Shown: piece by piece, positions 1 to 8,049 of the stretch
Layout: each line of letters starts with the position of its first letter
Numbering within the stretch: position 1 is the stretch's first letter
Source of the DNA: Candidatus Saliniplasma halalkaliphilum
GTDB taxonomy: Archaea; Thermoplasmatota; Thermoplasmata; Halarchaeoplasmatales; Halarchaeoplasmataceae
Direction: 5' to 3'
Length of the DNA: 24,210 nt
NCBI GenBank assembly: GCA_019594235.1
Contig: JAFDTG010000007.1
Location: forward strand, 1-24,210
Notes under the pieces: model-generated
Told to the model about the DNA's origin: nothing
Seen by the model: only the letters and a program-made list of their open reading frames with translations
The model's database searches: none
Made by a program: the position numbers and the translations under genes

Positions 1-1
1 C

Positions 2-1069
2 GTGGTTCAGGAGTTCGTTATAGAGGAGGACGGTTTGATACCGCCTAACGAAGTAAGAAGCGAACTTCTCAACATAATGGGGATCAATACCAACCAGTTC
101 AAGGGACTTATCAAAGATATGAAGGTCCATGGTGAGATAGTACAGGAAAAGAAGAGGAAGGAGAAGAAACTACCCCGATCATACATTCACTCTCTATCAG
201 AGTTCTTAAAGATATGGCTGTCTCTAGATCAGGCGGAATATATCAAGCTGGTTAACGGAGGTGACAATCCTTCCCTAGAAGGATTCTGTCTCGATCCAAG
301 TAACGTGACAGAAGTACTCAACCACTGCCATGCATCGATCCATCAGTCTGCAACATTGGAACCTTTGGATGAGTACCGTGATTCAGTGGGTTTACCTTAC
401 GATACCGATATCAAGATATTCCCAAGCCCCTTCCCAGAGGAAAATCAAAAGATATTCTATAAAGAGGGAGTTTCTACACAGTATGAAGCCCTTCAGCGCA
501 GTGACAAGATGATCCAGAAGCTTCGTCAAGATGTTAGGAACCTTGTTGAAAAGATCGAGAGGAACACCATAGTGTTCTTCCCAAGCTACAGGTTGATGAA
601 CGAAGTAGGTGGTCCGATCATGGACGAGTACGATATAGCAGTGGAACACCAGGGCATGACACAGCCGGAGTTGATGGAAACCGTTGATAAGTTCAAATCC
701 AACGGTGGTGTACTATTTTCAGTCATCGGCGGTCGGATCAGTGAAGGTATGGATTTTCCCGGGGATGAATTAGAAGTTGCAGCGATCGTAGGAATTCCTT
801 ACCCAAAACCCACCGCTAGACAGAAAGGTCTCAGACATTATTACGATATGAAGTTCAATAAGGGGTGGGAATACACCATAAAGGCACCAACCGTCAGGAA
901 GATACTCCAGTCCACCGGTAGGTTGGTCAGGAGTGAAAATGATCTAGGCGCCGCAGTTATTTTAGATGAGCGTGCTATACACTTCAACAGTTATCTTCCA
1001 GATCTATTCTTAACCGAAGAACCGGTATCATCGATCCAAGAATTTTTCCGTGAGAGAAAAGATTTATAA
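2..1069 (+). CDS. xpd: XPD/Rad3-family DNA helicase, C-terminal part (5' truncated by window edge)
   Basis: ATP-dependent superfamily 2 helicase of the XPD/Rad3 group, expected to unwind DNA 5' to 3' in repair. Only the C-terminal half is here, about 355 codons against roughly 600-850 for the family, so the GTG at base 2 is probably an internal Val codon. Visible motifs are a motif III-like HQSATLEPLDEYRDSVGLP (about residues 114-132), motif IV NTIVFFPSYR (about 188-197), motif V GGRISEGMDFPG (about 243-254) and motif VI QSTGRLVRSENDLGAAVILD (about 303-322). The stretch from motif V through KGWEY to the C-terminus resembles archaeal XPD more than DinG. The Walker A box and the Fe-S cluster cysteines lie upstream of the window and cannot be checked. 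hypB follows after 23 bp on the same strand, but with its own apparent promoter. DinG-like helicase is the alternative. Confidence 0.85.
   Translation: MVQEFVIEEDGLIPPNEVRSELLNIMGINTNQFKGLIKDMKVHGEIVQEKKRKEKKLPRSYIHSLSEFLKIWLSLDQAEYIKLVNGGDNPSLEGFCLDPSNVTEVLNHCHASIHQSATLEPLDEYRDSVGLPYDTDIKIFPSPFPEENQKIFYKEGVSTQYEALQRSDKMIQKLRQDVRNLVEKIERNTIVFFPSYRLMNEVGGPIMDEYDIAVEHQGMTQPELMETVDKFKSNGGVLFSVIGGRISEGMDFPGDELEVAAIVGIPYPKPTARQKGLRHYYDMKFNKGWEYTIKAPTVRKILQSTGRLVRSENDLGAAVILDERAIHFNSYLPDLFLTEEPVSSIQEFFRERKDL
1063..1069 (+). promoter_or_regulatory. TATA box for hypB, overlapping the helicase stop codon
   Basis: TTTATAA is centred 27 bp before the hypB ATG, the spacing expected if transcription starts at or next to the start codon. 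No Shine-Dalgarno sequence lies in between (CTGAAATCTAAC precedes the ATG). The box includes the TAA stop of the upstream helicase gene. Promoter activity is inferred. Confidence 0.45.
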
Positions 1070-1092
1070 CGAATGTAAAACTGAAATCTAAC

Positions 1093-1755
1093 ATGCATAA
1101 AGTCTGCGACGTTGATATGGAGAAGAATATACTCGAGGAAAATGAAAAATTAGCTCATAAGAATGCTGAACTTTTTAAAGAAAACGGCGTCAGAGCTTTC
1201 AACATACTGGGGGCTATCGGTTCCGGAAAAACATCTGTTATAGAACGATTATCCGAAGGTATGGACGGAGTTAATATCGGCGCCATCGCGGGTGATTTAA
1301 CTGGTGAGGATGATCATCTACGTTTCGAGGACAAAGGAATAAACTCTACTGCTATCAACACCGGTAAAGATTGCCATCTAGATGCTCATTACGTTTCCCA
1401 CGCTTTGGAGGATTTACCACTCGAAGATATTGATTATTTATTCATAGAAAATGTAGGGAACCTGGTCTGTCCCGTGGACTTCCCATTAGGTACGGAAAAA
1501 GATGTTGTGGTCATCTCCGTAACTGAAGGTGATGATATGATCCGTAAACATCCTCTGATATTCGCTCAAAGTGATATTACTGTTGTAAACAAAGTCGATC
1601 TTGCAGAGATGATGGATGTTGAACTATCGGTCATCGAAGAGGACTACAAAAAAATAAACCCACACGGTACCTTGATTAAAATAAACGCTAAAACTGGAGA
1701 AGGTATAGAAAAACTAGCAAAAGAGTTAGATTTACCTTATTCTTTACCACGATAA
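1093..1755 (+). CDS. hypB: Hydrogenase/urease nickel-incorporation GTPase HypB
   Basis: Cytosolic SIMIBI-class GTPase that, with HypA, delivers nickel to the active site of [NiFe] hydrogenases. The P-loop GAIGSGKTS is at about residues 41-49. The metal-site and switch segment reads NTGKDCHLDAH, followed by IENVGNLVCP, so the two metal-binding Cys and the adjacent His of archaeal HypB are present. The guanine-specificity motif NKVD follows. Length 220 aa is normal for archaeal HypB without a His-rich N-terminus. The start MHKVCDVDMEKNILEEN aligns with family N-termini. No hypA, hypC-F or hydrogenase subunit lies in the window, so it is an orphan hyp gene here. Its last 19 bp overlap the 3' end of the opposing surface-protein gene. 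Translation is probably leaderless, judging from the TATA position. Confidence 0.95.
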   Translation: MHKVCDVDMEKNILEENEKLAHKNAELFKENGVRAFNILGAIGSGKTSVIERLSEGMDGVNIGAIAGDLTGEDDHLRFEDKGINSTAINTGKDCHLDAHYVSHALEDLPLEDIDYLFIENVGNLVCPVDFPLGTEKDVVVISVTEGDDMIRKHPLIFAQSDITVVNKVDLAEMMDVELSVIEEDYKKINPHGTLIKINAKTGEGIEKLAKELDLPYSLPR

Positions 1756-2645
1756 TAGTAAGATTCCTCTAACTTAACGGTCTTCTCAGGATCCCTGTTT
1801 TGATAGAACTTTCGTCTTTTCTCAGCCAATACACCGATAACTACCCCGGCTCCCAACATCAATCCGATAACGAATGATGGAAGATGGTCATAAGGCTCTG
1901 GTACGGGAACTGCGGCTCCTATGTTGGTTCTTTCTATTTCGAGTGGTTCTATGGATATTTTATCAACTTTTTCATCAAAATTACCAAGGATCACTAAACC
2001 ACCAATATCGCCATTGTCGATCCCTATATCACCTTTAGTAGGAATTGAAGTCAACTCAGTAGTTTTTCCGTCGAAAGCAAGCTCGTTCTTCCATCCGTAA
2101 TAACCCACGTGCCCGCTCTCATACTCAAATTTATAGTTCTCCTTATCTTCTTCTGGTTCTCTTACCATGAATCCGTTAGTGCTGATCTCTTTAACTATCT
2201 CTATACTACCGCCGCTCAGCTCGTTCATATCGCTCAAAGTAAAGGAGAATGTAACCTCTGAAACGTCACCTTGGGTAAGTACCTTGATATTGAAATTTAG
2301 ATTTCCAATGAAATGTTCCTCTTCCCTCAATTCACTTTCCATCACTATCTCTGTATGTGGGAAGCTTTCATCCATTCTTTCAATAACCTGAATGTTCCAA
2401 TCCACTTGATTCAAATAGAAATCATATCTTCCTTCATCGGTATCCAGGATGAATCTTTCGTATTCTATACTGTAAAGTAAAAGTCCTTCTTCGAAAAGAG
2501 CGACTTTGATCTCTTCATCTGAAGTCACTTCGATATCTATATCTGAAGAAGGATTTGTAGAAGCTGCGATCTGCAAAATGGAAATAAAAATCAACAAAGA
2601 AAGAAAAACAACGATGAACCGTTTTGTCTTGTGAAACTTGATCAT
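1737..2645 (-). CDS. Signal-peptide, C-terminally anchored surface protein of unknown function
   Basis: I do not recognise the family. From the chosen start the protein is 302 aa. It has a basic N-terminus (KFHKTKR), a hydrophobic signal segment to about residue 27, an acidic beta-rich extracytoplasmic region, and near the C-terminus a predicted membrane helix (SFVIGLMLGAGVVIGVLA) followed by the basic stop-transfer EKRRK and a tail of about 27 residues. This implies a single-pass protein with its bulk outside the cell. An ATG 27 bp upstream (2672) opens the same frame, but it has no ribosome site, whereas AGGAGATGA stands 5 nt before the ATG at 2645, so I prefer the shorter form. It is convergent with hypB and overlaps it by 19 bp. 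prs lies upstream on the same strand, 145 bp away, probably transcribed separately. Confidence 0.7.
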   Translation of the reverse strand: MIKFHKTKRFIVVFLSLLIFISILQIAASTNPSSDIDIEVTSDEEIKVALFEEGLLLYSIEYERFILDTDEGRYDFYLNQVDWNIQVIERMDESFPHTEIVMESELREEEHFIGNLNFNIKVLTQGDVSEVTFSFTLSDMNELSGGSIEIVKEISTNGFMVREPEEDKENYKFEYESGHVGYYGWKNELAFDGKTTELTSIPTKGDIGIDNGDIGGLVILGNFDEKVDKISIEPLEIERTNIGAAVPVPEPYDHLPSFVIGLMLGAGVVIGVLAEKRRKFYQNRDPEKTVKLEESYYYRGKE

Positions 2646-2650
2646 ATTTT

Positions 2651-2659
2651 TCATCTCCT
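2651..2659 (-). promoter_or_regulatory. Shine-Dalgarno sequence fixing the start of the surface protein
   Basis: AGGAGATGA matches the archaeal anti-SD complement AGGAGGTGA at eight of nine positions and sits 5 nt before the ATG at 2645. The upstream in-frame ATGs at 2672 and 2654 lie before or inside this motif and lack their own. Confidence 0.6.
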
Positions 2660-2672
2660 TTCTCACTCCCAT

Positions 2673-2680
2673 AAAAAAAA
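2673..2680 (-). terminator. Possible T-run terminator downstream of prs
   Basis: Eight consecutive T residues on the minus strand, about 110 bp past the prs stop codon, match the oligo-T type of archaeal terminator. The run also lies just before the next gene, so it could simply be leader sequence. Weak evidence. Confidence 0.25.
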
Positions 2681-2790
2681 GGAAAGTTGAGGAGGTTTTT
2701 ATCGTGAGGTGTGTGTCTTATACAAATTACACAATGAAATAGTTTACATAAGTATAAAAGGTATTTCGCACAGTCTTCGAATTGATATAC

Positions 2791-3636
2791 CTAAAATACA
2801 CTATCGAACAGCGGAGCTACCGTTACTTCACAGCCGTTAGATTCGATCGTATCTGTGCAGAAAACGCTGTCACAGATTTCATCTAATTTATCAAAAGCAT
2901 CGTCTACGAAAAGTCCATGAGTACAACCGGCGTGTACCTGATCAGCACCCTGCTCTAATAACTGTCTAGCAGCTTCCATCATAGTACCCCCGGTCGATAT
3001 GATATCATCCAATATCACCACTTTTTTCCCTTCTGCTTCAATATTCTTAGGTTTTATCTCGACGGTCTCTCCATCCAACCGCTTTTTTTCAAGATAGTCC
3101 CATTCGGTGTCGATCTCGTCGGCGGCCATCTTAACTCTATCGATGCCACCTTCGTCGGGCGAAATCAATAGATCTGGTTCGTAAAGTTCTGAATGCACAC
3201 CTAATAACCTCATGGCGGTATAATTATCCGCCTCAATTTTAAAGAAATCTGTGATCTTCTCAGAATGCAGATCAACACTGTAGAACGAATCTGCTTGAAT
3301 CTGAATTCTTTCAGCTATGGCCCTGGAACTTATCGATTCTCCTTCTTTGAACATCTGGTCCTGACGAGCGTACGAAAAATATGGCACTATTACATTTACC
3401 GACCGAGCTCCGTTACCGATCAATGCATCCTGTATAAAAAATAGTTCCAGCAACCTTCGGTTCGGATAAGTGGTTTGAACCAGATAACAATCTTCATCTT
3501 CTACACTTTTAGAGAGCTTAACATAGATCTCACCGTCAGGAAAGATCTTAGATTCAACTTCAACATAATCTAAGTCGTTCCTTTCGATCAGTCTTTCGCT
3601 GAGTTTTGGCGAACCAGGTCCTTTTATCAACTTCAT
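2791..3636 (-). CDS. prs: Ribose-phosphate pyrophosphokinase (PRPP synthetase)
   Basis: Makes phosphoribosyl pyrophosphate from ribose 5-phosphate and ATP in the cytosol, feeding purine, pyrimidine, His and Trp synthesis. The sequence has the KIFPDGEIYVKL segment (about residues 29-40), the ATP-side loop YFSYARQDQMFKEGESISSR (about 86-105), the metal/ribose motif VDLHSEK, LISPDEGG, and the PRPP-binding loop VVILDDIISTGGT with paired Asp. At 281 aa it matches the short archaeal class (about 280-290 aa). The ATG is preceded by GAGGT at a good spacing. Its promoter region is shared divergently with NAC. The product is the ligand expected for the PRPP-fold regulator GfcR encoded at 10275-10877. 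Confidence 0.95.
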   Translation of the reverse strand: MKLIKGPGSPKLSERLIERNDLDYVEVESKIFPDGEIYVKLSKSVEDEDCYLVQTTYPNRRLLELFFIQDALIGNGARSVNVIVPYFSYARQDQMFKEGESISSRAIAERIQIQADSFYSVDLHSEKITDFFKIEADNYTAMRLLGVHSELYEPDLLISPDEGGIDRVKMAADEIDTEWDYLEKKRLDGETVEIKPKNIEAEGKKVVILDDIISTGGTMMEAARQLLEQGADQVHAGCTHGLFVDDAFDKLDEICDSVFCTDTIESNGCEVTVAPLFDSVF

Positions 3637-3668
3637 CAGATACCTCTGTAGGGCATATGTTTTTAGAG

Positions 3669-3675
3669 ATATAAT
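3669..3675 (-). promoter_or_regulatory. TATA box for prs
   Basis: ATTATAT on the minus strand is centred about 36 bp before the prs ATG. This predicts a leader of about 10 nt that just contains the GAGGT ribosome site at 3642-3646. It faces the NAC promoter at 3721-3728. Confidence 0.4.
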
Positions 3676-3720
3676 GTTTTTGACTATATGATCGAATTTA
3701 TGTGTAATTTAGCGTAATCG

Positions 3721-3728
3721 TTTTATAA
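3721..3728 (+). promoter_or_regulatory. TATA box for the NAC operon
   Basis: TTTTATAA lies about 37 bp before the first ATG of NAC, predicting transcription start near 3750 and a short leader without a clear Shine-Dalgarno sequence. It is divergent from the prs promoter. Confidence 0.45.
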
Positions 3729-3761
3729 GGACAACAACCTAACAATTAATGGTTGAAAGTT

Positions 3762-4106
3762 ATGATGCCTGGTGGTTTAGGAAATTCAAGACAGATGAAA
3801 CGCATGATGAAGAAGATGGGCATGGAAAGTAAAGATATCGATGCCGAGAAAGTGATCATAGAAACGAGTGATAAAAGACTCGTTTTCGATGATGCAGAAG
3901 TCGTCCAGATGAGGGTGAAGGGCCAAGAGATGTACCAGATAGTAGGTTCACCTAGAGAGGAAGCTCTAGAGGGGAAAGTTCTTATCGACGAAGAAGACAT
4001 CAAAATGGTTTCAGAAAGGGCGGATGTATCTGAAGAAGAGGCTAAAGAAGCCCTAGAGGAAACGGAAGGAAATCTTGCAGAAGCCATCATCAAACTCACC
4101 ACTTAA
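3762..4106 (+). CDS. nac: Archaeal nascent polypeptide-associated complex protein (alpha-NAC)
   Basis: Homodimeric ribosome-associated chaperone that contacts emerging nascent chains. It has the typical archaeal layout: an N-terminal Met/Lys-rich segment (MMPGGLGNSRQMKRMMKKMG), a central NAC domain (VIIETSDKRLVFDDAEVVQM to about residue 65) and a C-terminal UBA domain (about 75-112, ERADVSEEEAKEALEETEGN). From the ATG at 3762 it is 114 aa, the family length. A TTG at 3753 in frame would add three residues, but MMPGG is the family-like start. It is the first gene of a two-gene unit: the large membrane protein begins 27 bp downstream with its own ribosome site. Confidence 0.93.
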   Translation: MMPGGLGNSRQMKRMMKKMGMESKDIDAEKVIIETSDKRLVFDDAEVVQMRVKGQEMYQIVGSPREEALEGKVLIDEEDIKMVSERADVSEEEAKEALEETEGNLAEAIIKLTT

Positions 4107-4122
4107 ATTTAAGGAATATAAA

Positions 4123-4127
4123 GAGGT
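4123..4127 (+). promoter_or_regulatory. Shine-Dalgarno supporting a TTG start
   Basis: GAGGT, within AGAGGTAATC, lies 6 nt before the TTG at 4134. No in-frame ATG occurs before the first membrane helix, so this site decides the start of the PH-domain membrane protein. Confidence 0.55.
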
Positions 4128-4133
4128 AATCCT

Positions 4134-6839
4134 TTGTCAAAAAAAGGGAAAGATATCGGGAGTACTATACTTGTAGCTGTAGTCATATTGATCTCAGCGA
4201 GCGTGGCGGGTATAAACGTACTCACCATGTTTGGTTACATCACTTCTGATCTTTTAACATATGGTGTATTTGTAGGGCTGGTATTGGTTCCAACGGTTAT
4301 CATCGGTGGTGCGATCAATAAGATCATCATCGAACAAAAAAAAGCCCTCAATAATCTATTAAGAAAACCATCTGATGTTGGCGACAAACTCGAACTTCGG
4401 ATCAATTTAAAAAAGAAAGAAACAACGATGGCAGATACCACCATTCACCCTGCATTTTATTTTAAAATAGCTATGGCATCGATGTTTTCGGTTTTGACTG
4501 GATTCTTTATATTATTAGTGACCGCTGAAGGTATAAGAGGAGATATATTGGTCATATATCCCATGCTTATACCGTTGTTCGGAGTAATTTCCGTGATACA
4601 TATGTTCAGTAAAAACCTGTTCGAACCTAACGGTTGGAGAGAGTTTTTAGAACACACATGGATAGCTTTTTTCATTATATCCGTTTCGATCTCCTTCATG
4701 ATCTCTTTAAAAAACTATATTCAGACCGCTTATCCAAGAACACTTTGGGAGACTTTTCTTGGACTACCTTTTTCTCTTCAGACTTTGATGTTTTTCGTGA
4801 TCCTTCTATTGTTAGGTGGAATATTAGTAAGGATAGGGGATATACTAAATCTCGATTCATCTCCGTTCAAAGCTTCTGGAATAACTTTGGTTCTTGTATC
4901 TATGGTTTTCTTGATACCACAATTTCAGTTCATCCCCTTAGATTATTTTCATGGACTGGTAACCTCGGCCTTTTCGCTGTTATTGATCTTTTATGGGATT
5001 GTAACCGCGTTCCTTCTTTACAAAGACGCAGGTCTAAGGTACATCGTTACCAATGAACGGATCATCAAACTCAACACCAATAACCTGGAGAAATCTGTCA
5101 ATTATCCTATGAGCAGGTTCAAAGAGATAGGTATCGTCCAAGATTTTTTAGCTAAAAAATTCGGTTACGGTAACGTGAATATACTTTTCAGAAAAATCAC
5201 TAAAGGTAAAAAAGTGATAAACTTCTGTGTACTGCACGGAGTGAAAAAACCACATCAGTTGGCAAACACTATTAAAGCTCTTGCTGAACAGAAAAGAAAA
5301 AAGAAAAAACCAAAGAAGAAGATCAAGAAGAAAAAGATCCCAAAAAAGTCGAGAAAAAACTCGAACGGAAATTATTATTACCGAACGTTGATAATCATTT
5401 TATGCTCATCTCTACTTCTGATCACTCCAACACTAACTTTTGGAAATGAATCGGAAGAAGAAACACTACATGTCGAGGAATTCCACGAAATCGTGTTCGA
5501 AAATCTCACCCAAGTAAAGATGAGTTCGCAATACGATGTACATCTCATGAATATAGACGGTGAGTATTATAATGCTACAGAAATCAGAGTACTATATTCC
5601 CAAGACAATGGAAGGATCGTAGAGGTTTTATCAGATCACACTGATTCCATGATTACAGAAACAGTTGAGAACTCGTTCAATTTGGATAACGATCTCCCGA
5701 AAGGGGATTACGAATATAGTACATCGGTAAACGAGACCAGTTTAGAGATTACTGAAAGCGGACCGATAAAAATCACATCTCAAGTAAATATCACTTTATA
5801 TCCAGATCACTACCAAATACCCGAAGATGCAGATCTAGAAGAGATCATCTATGGAACTCTAAAGATAGGCGGTCATCTAGAAAAGGACATACCTATCTTT
5901 TGTCAATCGAATCATACTTCGAGTTACACAATCCATGCTCCTTCGGATCTCAATTTTATAGAGGAAGGCGAGGAGAGAGAGGTCATCACAGTCAGCATCG
6001 ATAATCGAGATGGTCAGACCTCAAGAAAAGATAATACTCTTGAAATCGTGCATGCTGAAAGCGTACTGATGACAGATACCGAACCTGATCTTTCATTGAT
6101 GATAGATATTTACGAATTAAAAAGGGATGTAGATAGGGAATATATCTCTATAAACACTAACTTTTCAGCTTATATCCATGGAGCATCTATACCGTCGACG
6201 GTGATGACCAGTCTTCCTGAACAACTTACTTTGAGATATGTAAACGCAGATATGCTGAGACTTCTCTATAACAACGGATTCAAAGATGAAATAGACTCAT
6301 ACCTATCGGATATAGAAGATGAGATCAATTACAGGATCACCTCGATATCCACCATCCCACCCAGATATGATTTCACTGTAAATGGCTTGGAAGAAGATTA
6401 CGATTTCGAAAACATGGACTCCGAGATACCTGTAAAAGTATTCCACAATTCTTCATTCCAGAATAACTTATCTATAAGGACTCAGCAAAATGCTTTTGAG
6501 ATACAAAGGAGGTATCTGGTTGATGAACAAATTTCTTTTGAACTTCAGAGTTTCCGAGATTGGGGTTTGAACTATACTATCAAAATTCCAGAAGGGATGG
6601 AGTTGGTAGATGCTGAAATAGAGGGAAGGCAACTTGATATCCATGAGGATGAAACAGGTAGGTACTATATTGAAGATAGATTACATTCCGGGGCTAGAGC
6701 AACTATCGTTTTGACCGTAGGTACGTATATCGATATTTACTCGTTCCTTCCCTTCGTGATAATGATGGCGATATTGTTCTTCACATGGATAGGTCTCAAT
6801 ATGTATCCTGTGAAAAAGAAAAGAAAAAGGTTGATTTGA
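4134..6839 (+). CDS. Large polytopic membrane protein with bacterial-PH-like domain and glycosylatable ectodomain
   Basis: Not recognised as a named protein. The order of parts is: a basic N-terminus (MSKKGK), about eight hydrophobic helices (residues about 11-294), a bPH2/DUF304-like domain (about 297-385; RYIVTNERIIKLNT ... FLAKKFGYGNVNI), a very Lys-rich linker (about 386-415), a ninth helix (about 418-437, LIIILCSSLLLITPTL), an ectodomain of about 430 residues, a tenth helix (about 872-893) and a KKKRKR tail. The positive-inside rule gives a consistent topology: PH-like domain and Lys linker in the cytosol, ectodomain outside. The ectodomain holds about nine N-X-S/T sequons (for example NLT, NAT, NET, NIT, NHT), in line with archaeal surface glycosylation. 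It starts at TTG with GAGGT upstream and probably shares the NAC transcript. The ninth helix looks like a signal peptide, so this may be an old fusion of two membrane proteins. Function unknown. Confidence 0.8.
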   Translation: MSKKGKDIGSTILVAVVILISASVAGINVLTMFGYITSDLLTYGVFVGLVLVPTVIIGGAINKIIIEQKKALNNLLRKPSDVGDKLELRINLKKKETTMADTTIHPAFYFKIAMASMFSVLTGFFILLVTAEGIRGDILVIYPMLIPLFGVISVIHMFSKNLFEPNGWREFLEHTWIAFFIISVSISFMISLKNYIQTAYPRTLWETFLGLPFSLQTLMFFVILLLLGGILVRIGDILNLDSSPFKASGITLVLVSMVFLIPQFQFIPLDYFHGLVTSAFSLLLIFYGIVTAFLLYKDAGLRYIVTNERIIKLNTNNLEKSVNYPMSRFKEIGIVQDFLAKKFGYGNVNILFRKITKGKKVINFCVLHGVKKPHQLANTIKALAEQKRKKKKPKKKIKKKKIPKKSRKNSNGNYYYRTLIIILCSSLLLITPTLTFGNESEEETLHVEEFHEIVFENLTQVKMSSQYDVHLMNIDGEYYNATEIRVLYSQDNGRIVEVLSDHTDSMITETVENSFNLDNDLPKGDYEYSTSVNETSLEITESGPIKITSQVNITLYPDHYQIPEDADLEEIIYGTLKIGGHLEKDIPIFCQSNHTSSYTIHAPSDLNFIEEGEEREVITVSIDNRDGQTSRKDNTLEIVHAESVLMTDTEPDLSLMIDIYELKRDVDREYISINTNFSAYIHGASIPSTVMTSLPEQLTLRYVNADMLRLLYNNGFKDEIDSYLSDIEDEINYRITSISTIPPRYDFTVNGLEEDYDFENMDSEIPVKVFHNSSFQNNLSIRTQQNAFEIQRRYLVDEQISFELQSFRDWGLNYTIKIPEGMELVDAEIEGRQLDIHEDETGRYYIEDRLHSGARATIVLTVGTYIDIYSFLPFVIMMAILFFTWIGLNMYPVKKKRKRLI

Positions 6840-6845
6840 CCGTCC

Positions 6846-7988
6846 CTATAAATTTAACAGTGCATCTTCGAGATATTTTTGATCGGTTATCTCCACACCG
6901 GTGCACAGTACTGTATCTTCACCTTCATACTCGAGATGAGTCATAGTTAGGTATAACCATCGTTCCTCCCCATCTTTACCCATTACCTTCAATTCGAATC
7001 TGATCCTCCCTTTATCTTGGTTTTGAACTTTTTTCACTCTATCAAGGAATAACTCCTTTTGTTCTTCACTCACGAGCTCAGAAATATCCATGGATTTCAA
7101 TTCTTTTTCACTGAAACCAGTTATCAACTCTGCAGAATGGTTGAGGTACAAGACTTTAGTGTTTTTAAGGATGAATACGGCTGAGGAGATACTTTCCACC
7201 ACTCTTGAAAATTTCTCTTCAACTTTTTTTAACTGCTCCCTGGTTTTTCTTTCAGCGGTCATATCGGCAGCGATTTCGAGCATTCCGATGACCTCACCAT
7301 CCGCATTTTTAATGGGTTCCCCACGGATGTACCATACTCCATCATCAATGGAAGATATCATAGCTTCTTCTCTTTCTCCGGATTTATACGCTTCAACTAT
7401 GGGACATCCTCTGCACCTTTCATCCCTGTCGAACCATACATCATAACAATATTCACCGATCAAATTCCCAATTGCTGTATCGATTTCTTCCGAAAATGCT
7501 CTATTAGCCCAGATAATTCGTCCGTCCTCATCTTGGTGATCCACCACCTCTGAGAGAGAGTTCAATATGGATGTTTTTTCTTTTTCCGAACGTTCTAACT
7601 CTTTCTGGGCCTGATCGTGTTCCACTGATTGTTTTACAGCCTGCGCTAGGAGTGTATACTGGGGTTTTGGATCTCCTCCCTTTTGGATGTACCTATCGGC
7701 TCCCAGGTTCAATGCCCTCATGGCCACTTCTTCTCTACCTTTCCCTGTGAATATTATAAAAGGTATGTCGTTACCGCGGTTTCTCAATTCCTCTAAGAAT
7801 TCTAATCCGTTCATCTCAGGCATCCGATAATCGGAGATCACTGCTGAAAAATACTTTTCTTCTAACAAACGCATTGCCTTTTTTGCGGAAGAAGTGGTTT
7901 CAACGGTTAGATTACCATATATGTCTTCAAGGTATCTTTTAGATAGTTCCCTGATGTGCTCTTCATCATCAACCAGCAGTACCTTCAT
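6846..7988 (-). CDS. Response-regulator receiver protein with two PAS domains
   Basis: Cytosolic signalling protein, 380 aa. The receiver domain (1-120) has the acidic pair Asp7-Asp8, phospho-acceptor Asp53 in ISDYRMPEMNG, Thr81 in FTGKG and Lys103, so it should be phosphorylatable. PAS 1 spans about 136-250 and carries three cysteines, C181, C192 and C195 (YCYDVWFDRDERCRGCP), which could bind metal or sense redox. PAS 2 spans about 255-375. A short coiled stretch (DQAQKELERSEKEK) joins receiver and PAS 1. No histidine-kinase or DNA-binding domain follows, so the output must go through a partner protein. The 3' end is 6 bp from the convergent membrane-protein gene. A TATA-like ATTTATATCC about 33 bp upstream suggests its own promoter. 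Its partner kinase is not in the window. Confidence 0.9.
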   Translation of the reverse strand: MKVLLVDDEEHIRELSKRYLEDIYGNLTVETTSSAKKAMRLLEEKYFSAVISDYRMPEMNGLEFLEELRNRGNDIPFIIFTGKGREEVAMRALNLGADRYIQKGGDPKPQYTLLAQAVKQSVEHDQAQKELERSEKEKTSILNSLSEVVDHQDEDGRIIWANRAFSEEIDTAIGNLIGEYCYDVWFDRDERCRGCPIVEAYKSGEREEAMISSIDDGVWYIRGEPIKNADGEVIGMLEIAADMTAERKTREQLKKVEEKFSRVVESISSAVFILKNTKVLYLNHSAELITGFSEKELKSMDISELVSEEQKELFLDRVKKVQNQDKGRIRFELKVMGKDGEERWLYLTMTHLEYEGEDTVLCTGVEITDQKYLEDALLNL

Positions 7989-8049
7989 GTTCCCTAAATT
8001 CTTTAAAAATGATAGGGATATAAATCTATCTCTTAAAAACTAAAGAAAT

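Noticed and set aside
2..4. GTG at base 2 as the true helicase start
   Set aside because: Helicase domain 1 with Walker A and the Fe-S domain is missing, so the gene must continue to the left of the window.
3753..3755. TTG start for NAC
   Set aside because: Family N-termini begin near MMPGG. The ATGs at 3762/3765 fit better and the TTG has no ribosome site.
3746..4102. Open frame of 118 codons antisense to nearly the whole NAC gene
   Set aside because: It is Ser/Met-rich nonsense, the expected mirror of the Asp/Glu/Lys/Met-rich NAC codons, with no ribosome site. NAC itself is unmistakable.
5290..5370. Possible frameshift or gene boundary in the A-rich run of the 901-codon gene
   Set aside because: The frame is continuous, there is no ATG or SD at the junction, and topology is consistent across it. 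A sequencing artefact remains possible but is not indicated.
8011..8030. Dyad GATAG...CTATC around the TATA-like box of the receiver-PAS gene
   Set aside because: Arms of only 5 bp in A/T-rich DNA are expected by chance. It resembles the smc dyad in layout but is too short to call.
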